A DNA stretch of 10,199 nucleotides from CAYWTX01 sp964461295 (GTDB lineage: Bacteria > Planctomycetota > Phycisphaerae > SM23-33): positions 1 through 10,199 of the forward strand of contig CAYWTX010000152.1 of NCBI GenBank assembly GCA_964461295.1. Direction: 5' to 3'. Shown here piece by piece: positions 6,031-10,199 of this stretch (the first letter of the stretch is position 1; each line of letters begins with the position of its first letter). Below the pieces are notes generated by a model. That model had not been told where the DNA came from. It saw only the letters and a list, made by a program, of their open reading frames with translations, and did not search any database. A program made the translations under genes and the position numbers.

Positions 6031-7278
6031 TCAGTGTCGTATGCGGGTGAGCGCCCAGGCGGCTGCGTCGCGCACGGGTCGGTCCTGGTCGTTCGCGGCG
6101 GCGGCGGAGAGAGCGGCTTGGGCCGATGCGGCGGCCGGGCCCATCTGCCCCAGGGCGGTGGCGGCTGCTCGCCGCGGCGCGGGCTCAGGATCCGTCATCT
6201 TGGCGGCCAGCGACGCAACCAGCTTCGCCGTCGCGGCAGTCGTCCGGGCGCCGTGCGATGCCAGTTCGCCTTCGCCGACCGGGGCAGCCGAGGCGGCGCG
6301 CCCGATCGTGGCGAGGGCTGGGCCGATGCGCCCGGCCAGTTCGATCGCTCGTTCGGCCACGCTCGGGCGAGGGTCGCTCACGGCAGCCAGCACGGACCCG
6401 ACGACGGGCTCGGCCCATTCCAGCATGTCGGCGATCTCCCTGGCGGCGTCGCGCCGCACGGTGGCGTCGCCGGCCGCCAGACGCGGCTGGAAGTCGCCGG
6501 CCTTGGCCGCGGCCAGGTCGCCAGCCGCCTCCAGCGCCTTCAGCACAGCCAGGCGAACGTCGGCCCGCTCGTCGGCCATGAGCCTGGCGGCGGGGCGGAA
6601 CGCCGCCGGGCCGATCCCCCGCAGGGCCATCGCGGCCAGTTCCCGCAGCGCCGGGTCGCCCTTGGCCAGCACGGCCGCCAGGTCGCCGGCCGCCGGGGCG
6701 GCGTCCTGGCCCATGCGTCCCAGGGCCCAGGCCGCCCGCGGGCGGACCTGCGGATCCACGTCGCTGAGCAGCGGGATGAGTGCGGGCACGGCCTGACGCG
6801 CGGGCGGGCCCAACGCGCCGGCCGTCTCGGCCGCTGCCGCGCGAACGAACCACTGCGAGTCGGCCATGGAGGCCGTCAACTCGGTGACGGCCTCCACCGC
6901 CCGCGGCCCCATCCGGCGCAGCGCCTGGACGGCTCGCAGGCGAACGGCGCCGTCGGGGTCCTTCGTCGCGACCGCCAGCGGCGCCACCGTCAGTTCGGCG
7001 GCGGCCGGGCCGATGGCGCTGAGCGTCTCGGCGGCAGTCCACCGGACCTTCGGGTCGGGGTCGTGCAGGAGGGGTAGGACGGCGGGCGCGGCCGGGACGG
7101 CCTCGGCGCGTTTCAGGGCCAGGTCGCGCAGGGCGCTGATGCGCACGGAGGGCGACTCGGCCTTCAGCAGCCCGGTAAGGCGCCCAAGTTCGTTGCCGTC
7201 CCTGGCCCCGCGCGATCCGCCGCACCCGGCCAGGGCCGCGAGGGCAAGGATCGCCAGCACGCGATGGTGTGTCTCCAT
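6031..7278 (-). CDS. HEAT/PBS-lyase-type repeat lipoprotein
   Basis: 415 residues. The first 19 form a lipoprotein signal: a short charged-polar start, a hydrophobic run (LAILALAALAG) and the lipobox LAGC with Cys19, so the mature protein should be lipid-anchored outside the cytoplasm. The remainder, about 30-415, is a chain of roughly ten or more 30-40-residue helical repeats of HEAT/PBS-lyase type. Each has a turn such as DPDPKVRWTAAETLSAIGP (73-91), DVDPQVRPRAAWALGRMG (173-190) or DPEPAPRRAAATALGQMGP (363-381). Such solenoids bind other proteins; no catalytic domain is visible and the partner is unknown. The start at ATG 7278 is chosen because it places the lipobox correctly; upstream in-frame extension to 7440 adds sequence with no signal-peptide character. 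A small hairpin lies directly before the start codon. It is divergent from the MoxR gene. Composition is strongly Ala/Arg-rich, consistent with the high GC. Confidence 0.85.
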   Translation of the reverse strand: METHHRVLAILALAALAGCGGSRGARDGNELGRLTGLLKAESPSVRISALRDLALKRAEAVPAAPAVLPLLHDPDPKVRWTAAETLSAIGPAAAELTVAPLAVATKDPDGAVRLRAVQALRRMGPRAVEAVTELTASMADSQWFVRAAAAETAGALGPPARQAVPALIPLLSDVDPQVRPRAAWALGRMGQDAAPAAGDLAAVLAKGDPALRELAAMALRGIGPAAFRPAARLMADERADVRLAVLKALEAAGDLAAAKAGDFQPRLAAGDATVRRDAAREIADMLEWAEPVVGSVLAAVSDPRPSVAERAIELAGRIGPALATIGRAASAAPVGEGELASHGARTTAATAKLVASLAAKMTDPEPAPRRAAATALGQMGPAAASAQAALSAAAANDQDRPVRDAAAWALTRIRH

Positions 7279-7294
7279 GGGTACGATAGTACCC
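7279..7294 (-). promoter_or_regulatory. Hairpin abutting the start codon of the HEAT lipoprotein
   Basis: GGGTAC (7279-7284) and GTACCC (7289-7294) form a perfect 6-bp inverted repeat around a four-base loop, ending exactly at the base before the ATG. In the mRNA it would enclose the only Shine-Dalgarno-like bases (AGGG), so folding could limit translation. A further GGTAC lies at 7312-7316, so a protein-binding site is also possible. Confidence 0.4.
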
Positions 7295-7559
7295 TGACCA
7301 TCGTGTGAAACGGTACGGGCAACAGAACAGTTTGCCGGCTTGCGGAGAGCCGTTGACGGCGCTCCAAGACCGTTCTTGCATCGCCTCTTGGGCCTGAAGG
7401 GCTGAAGATGCCAAGGCGCAACTACCGTCGTGCGCCCCAACTTTGCCGTTCGCTTTAGCGCGGCGGTTCGTATAACCTAACCTGGGCGAAACGCCATCGC
7501 GCTGCTCCCCGGCCGCCCACCGGCCACGGGCTCCAGGCTGCCGCCTTCGGAGATGCACC
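7279..7559. other. Divergent spacer between the HEAT lipoprotein and MoxR genes
   Basis: This 281-bp spacer shows no gene that I can support. It must hold promoters in both directions. A TATAAC hexamer at 7471-7476 matches five of six -10 positions for the MoxR gene, but no good -35 box lies at 16-18 bases; the best at that distance is TTCGCT. A 5-bp inverted repeat CAAGA/TCTTG lies at 7365-7378. No convincing promoter is visible for the lipoprotein. Confidence 0.6.
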
Positions 7560-8621
7560 ATGACAGACGCCGTGAAGCGACCGGCCGACATCAGAATCAT
7601 CGAGAACCTCAACCGGGCCAAAGGCAAGTTGCTGGCCGAGATTCACAAGGTGATCATCGGCCAGGACGCCGTGATCGAGTTGCTGCTGCAGGCTCTGCTG
7701 AGCAAGGGCCACTGCCTGCTGGTCGGCGTGCCGGGCCTGGCCAAGACGCTGATGATTTCGGTGCTCGCCAAGGTGCTGAAGCTCAACTTCAACCGCATCC
7801 AGTTCACGCCCGACCTGATGCCCTCGGACATCACGGGCACCGACGTGATCGAGGAGGACCTCACCACCGGGCGGCGGGCCTTCCGCTTCGTGAAGGGCCC
7901 GGTGTTCTCCAACATCCTTCTTGCCGACGAAGTCAACCGCACGCCGCCCAAGACGCAGGCGGCCCTGCTCCAGGCCATGCAGGAGTACCAGGTGACGGGC
8001 GGCGGCAACACGTACGCGCTGGAGCTTCCGTTCTTTGTGCTGGCCACGCAGAACCCCATCGAGCAGGAAGGGACGTACCCGTTGCCCGAGGCCCAACTCG
8101 ACCGCTTCATGTTCATGGTGAACGTCGACTACCCCTCGCTGGAGGAGGAGCGGGCGATCGTCAAGAGCACCACCATGGAAGCCAGGGCCGACATCGAGGC
8201 CGTGCTGAGCGGCGAGGACATCCTCGCCCTGCAGCGCATCGTGCGGAAAATCCCCATCAGCCAGCACGTGGTGGACTACGCGGTGAACCTGGCCCGCGCG
8301 ACGCGCCCGCGGGACGCCGCGGCGCCCGACTTCATCAAGAACTACCTCACGTGGGGCGCCGGACCCCGAGCCGCCCAGTACCTTGTGCTGGGCGCCAAGA
8401 GCCGCGCCCTGCTCCACGGGCGGTTCAACGTGTCGGCCGAGGACGTCCGCGCCGTCTTGCACCCGGTGATGCGGCATCGCATCTTCACAAACTTCAACGC
8501 CGATGCCGAAGGCGTCACGGCCGACGACATCGTCACCATGCTGATCAAGGCAGTGCCCGAGCCGCGGACCGAAGACTACAAGGACCAACCGGCCATTCCT
8601 ACCGCGGCGCCGGAGGAGTAG
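7560..8621 (+). CDS. MoxR-family AAA+ ATPase
   Basis: 353 residues, a little longer than the usual ~310-340. MoxR ATPases are cytoplasmic ring-forming chaperones that activate or insert cofactors into partner proteins, typically with von Willebrand (VWA) or DUF58 partners. All family motifs are visible: Walker A GVPGLAKT (56-63), the MoxR segment RIQFTPDLMPSDITGTDV (79-96), Walker B NILLADEVNR (118-127, catalytic Glu124), the helix TPPKTQAALLQAMQE (128-142), sensor 1 LATQNPIEQEGTYPLPEAQL (161-180), arginine finger region DRFMF (Arg182), and sensor 2 WGAGPRAAQYL (265-275). The last ~20 residues are a Pro/Ala/Glu-rich tail. Start ATG 7560 has GGAG seven bases upstream. Unlike most moxR operons, the next gene is an exported HEAT-repeat protein rather than DUF58; a DUF58/VWA gene may follow beyond the window. 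The substrate is unknown. Confidence 0.95.
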   Translation: MTDAVKRPADIRIIENLNRAKGKLLAEIHKVIIGQDAVIELLLQALLSKGHCLLVGVPGLAKTLMISVLAKVLKLNFNRIQFTPDLMPSDITGTDVIEEDLTTGRRAFRFVKGPVFSNILLADEVNRTPPKTQAALLQAMQEYQVTGGGNTYALELPFFVLATQNPIEQEGTYPLPEAQLDRFMFMVNVDYPSLEEERAIVKSTTMEARADIEAVLSGEDILALQRIVRKIPISQHVVDYAVNLARATRPRDAAAPDFIKNYLTWGAGPRAAQYLVLGAKSRALLHGRFNVSAEDVRAVLHPVMRHRIFTNFNADAEGVTADDIVTMLIKAVPEPRTEDYKDQPAIPTAAPEE

Positions 8622-8750
8622 ACAGGAAGGCCGCAGGGAAGAAGGAAGTTGGGAACCGGCCACTGAAGTGGCCATCCCTCTGGAAGGCAGCAGACACGGA
8701 AAGACACTCGATGATGGATTCGGCACTCGACACTCGACGCTCGACACTCC
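8622..8750 (+). repeat. Candidate dispersed repeat: palindrome plus 7-bp units, reaching into the next gene
   Basis: The 89-bp spacer after MoxR is rich in GGAAG words and contains a near-perfect palindrome, GGCCACT (8658-8664), GA, AGTGGCC (8667-8673). It is followed by copies of the 7-bp unit CACTCGA at 8705-8711, 8724-8730 and 8731-8737, a variant at 8738-8744 and a partial one at 8745-8750. This differs in texture from the coding DNA on either side and looks like mobile or dispersed repeat sequence. A copy-number search in the source genome would decide; from one copy this is inference. Confidence 0.45.
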
Positions 8751-10199
8751 TTGCGGCGCTTTGCGCCGCGATCACGCTGTCCTTCCCCGCGATCTCGATC
8801 GCTGAGGACTCCCCGCGCACGGCGACCGCCGTACTGGCCGCCCTGCTCCAGGATGAGAAGAAGGCCCTGCCCACCCTCATCGCCATCCAGAGCGTTGTCG
8901 ACGCCAACTCCGCTCCCCTGCTGGAGGCCGCCCTCCGCAGCAGCACGCCCAACTTCCGCCTGTTCGGCGTGGCGTCGCTGGGCGCGATCCTGAACAAGCA
9001 GGCCGCGCCGCTGCTCATCGAACGCATCAACACCGACACCGACATGACCGTCCGCGCCGAGGCCCTCGCCCGCCTGATCTCTCTCGATGCCGCCACGCCG
9101 GAGGTCCTGAACGGCGCCCTGGCCACCGCCGACGAACGCGTCCAGTGCCTGGCCGCACGGGCCCTGGCCGTCAGGGGCCAGTCGCCCGCGGCCGTCGCCG
9201 TGCTGGAAAAACTCACCGCCTCCAAGGAAAAGGCCACCGAATGCCTGGCCCGCGCGTGTCTGATGGGCCTGGGCAGGAAGGACCAGCTCGAAGCGCTACG
9301 GGCCGTCGTCCGCGCCCCCAAGACCAACCCGGCCGTGCTCGGACTGATCCTCCGCCAGATCGAGGAGCAGAAGGCCGACGCCGCCATGGCGCTGGTCCTG
9401 GAAATCGCCGGTAACGAGGACCATTCCCTGCCGCTGCGGGCGCAGGCATACGGCACGGTCACGAAGATGTCCTCGGCCGCGCCCGTGACGCTTCGCGACG
9501 CCATCGCCGGGTCCAAGCTCACCGTCTTCCGCGTGCAGTTGATGAAGCTGCTGGCCGACCAGCCCGGCAGCGAGGAGCACCTGCGGCCGCTGGCGAAGGA
9601 CGACGGGCCGGTCGGGGCGCTGGCACGGCTGGAGTTGGCCCGCAAGGCCGGCGGGACCGGACTCAGCGCCGCCGCGGGCGAGGCCATGAGCGTCGGGCAC
9701 CCCGTCGCCGTCGCGTATGTGCTCGACCGGGCCGGCGACGACGTCAAGGCGAAGAACAACCTTGCCGACTTCTACGTCTCCCCCCTGGCCGAGTTCATCC
9801 ACGGCGTCGACGCCGGACCCGCGGAGATGAAGAGAGAGCACTTCTTCGCCGCCGGGGCATCGGCCAGGCTGCTGGAGATCGGCTCGCCCAAGGCGCTGGC
9901 GGCCCTGAAGGAACTCCTGGCCGGCAAGCCCACGGCGGTGACGCGATCCACGGCGGCTGGGATGCTCCGTTCCTCCAACCCGGCGGCGGGCGAGTTGATG
10001 CTCCCCCTGCTGAACAGCGCCTACCCCGAGTTGGCCACCGACGCCGCGCTGGCCCTGGCGCACCTGGGGCGGGCGGAAGCCCGCCAGGCCCTGAACGACA
10101 TCCTCGCCAACCCCCAGCGCAACGCCCCCGCCCTGCAGGTACTCGCCTCCTGGTATCTCCTGAAGATCGATGGCCGAAGCAAGCAGGCCGCGGTGGAGC
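8711..10199 (+). CDS. Exported HEAT-repeat protein (partial, runs off the right edge)
   Basis: The frame is open from 8711 to the window end: 496 codons without a stop, so the protein is longer than this. Residues 1-31 look like a Sec signal peptide: positive RR at 9-10, hydrophobic core (about 12-28) and a likely cut after Ala31 (SIA before EDS). There is no lipobox cysteine, so the protein should be released into the periplasm or outside. The rest is Ala/Leu-rich helical repeats of HEAT type, for example LLEAALRSSTPNFRLFGVAS and MTVRAEALARLISLD near 65-120. A less repetitive stretch (DFYVSPLAEFIHGVDAGPAE, about 352-371) interrupts before further repeats. No catalytic domain is seen. The start may be ATG 8711 or 8714; GGAAAG at 8698-8703 is a weak ribosome binding site. 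The first ~13 codons coincide with a 7-bp repeat tract. It is probably co-transcribed with the MoxR gene 89 bp upstream. Confidence 0.85.
   Translation, partial: MMDSALDTRRSTLLAALCAAITLSFPAISIAEDSPRTATAVLAALLQDEKKALPTLIAIQSVVDANSAPLLEAALRSSTPNFRLFGVASLGAILNKQAAPLLIERINTDTDMTVRAEALARLISLDAATPEVLNGALATADERVQCLAARALAVRGQSPAAVAVLEKLTASKEKATECLARACLMGLGRKDQLEALRAVVRAPKTNPAVLGLILRQIEEQKADAAMALVLEIAGNEDHSLPLRAQAYGTVTKMSSAAPVTLRDAIAGSKLTVFRVQLMKLLADQPGSEEHLRPLAKDDGPVGALARLELARKAGGTGLSAAAGEAMSVGHPVAVAYVLDRAGDDVKAKNNLADFYVSPLAEFIHGVDAGPAEMKREHFFAAGASARLLEIGSPKALAALKELLAGKPTAVTRSTAAGMLRSSNPAAGELMLPLLNSAYPELATDAALALAHLGRAEARQALNDILANPQRNAPALQVLASWYLLKIDGRSKQAAVE

Noticed and set aside
4011..7077. Two long plus-strand open frames (679 and 485 codons) opposite ppx and the HEAT lipoprotein
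   Set aside because: They cross the ppx/HEAT boundary and the intergenic spacer, have Arg/His/Pro-rich composition and no domain features.
7455..9759. Minus-strand open frames (430 and 386 codons) opposite MoxR and the second HEAT gene
   Set aside because: They are antisense to clear genes. Their N- or C-terminal ends translate the 8622-8750 repeat, giving odd strings such as SSVECRV, which marks spurious ORFs rather than proteins.
7560..10199. MoxR plus HEAT genes as a possible anti-phage defence module
   Set aside because: No nuclease, protease, toxin or other effector is present, and MoxR ATPases are common housekeeping-type chaperones. Nothing in the sequence supports defence.

Overview
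The window is a high-GC stretch of bacterial chromosome, with third codon positions almost always G or C. It has tightly packed conserved genes, no RNA genes, no insertion sequences and no CRISPR array. The combination of two exported HEAT-repeat proteins, a MoxR ATPase, a polyphosphate ppx-ppk1 pair and amino-sugar genes suggests a Planctomycetota/PVC-type bacterium (for example Phycisphaerae-like). That assignment is inferred from gene content and style only; no rRNA or other phylogenetic marker is present.

Layout. The left edge (minus strand) holds the first 120 residues of glucosamine-6-phosphate deaminase (NagB). A 308-bp divergent spacer with a perfect inverted repeat separates it from a plus-strand ROK-family sugar kinase. 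That kinase carries an unusual C-terminal extension resembling the Mth938-like (DUF498) fold, and its mRNA looks leaderless. Convergent with it, and 28 bp away, is a minus-strand polyphosphate operon: a Ppx/GppA-like phosphatase with an HD domain, whose end overlaps the start of polyphosphate kinase (ppk1) by 17 bp. Upstream of ppx is a plausible sigma-70 promoter, then a GC-rich hairpin, then a minus-strand HEAT-repeat lipoprotein. A 281-bp divergent spacer separates that lipoprotein from a plus-strand MoxR-type AAA+ ATPase. The MoxR gene is followed by an 89-bp spacer that looks like part of a dispersed repeat, and by a second exported HEAT-repeat protein that runs off the right edge.

How the genes work together. 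NagB and the ROK kinase fit amino-sugar or hexose entry into glycolysis. Ppx and Ppk1 break down and make polyphosphate, although the Ppx active site departs from consensus at several positions. The MoxR ATPase and the HEAT-repeat proteins on either side look like a cytoplasmic chaperone next to envelope scaffold proteins; the usual DUF58/von Willebrand partners are not in view. No clearly new multi-gene system is evident. The most interesting items are the ROK/Mth938-like fusion, the altered Ppx active site, the leaderless ROK promoter and the repeat element that seems to supply the 5' end of the last gene.
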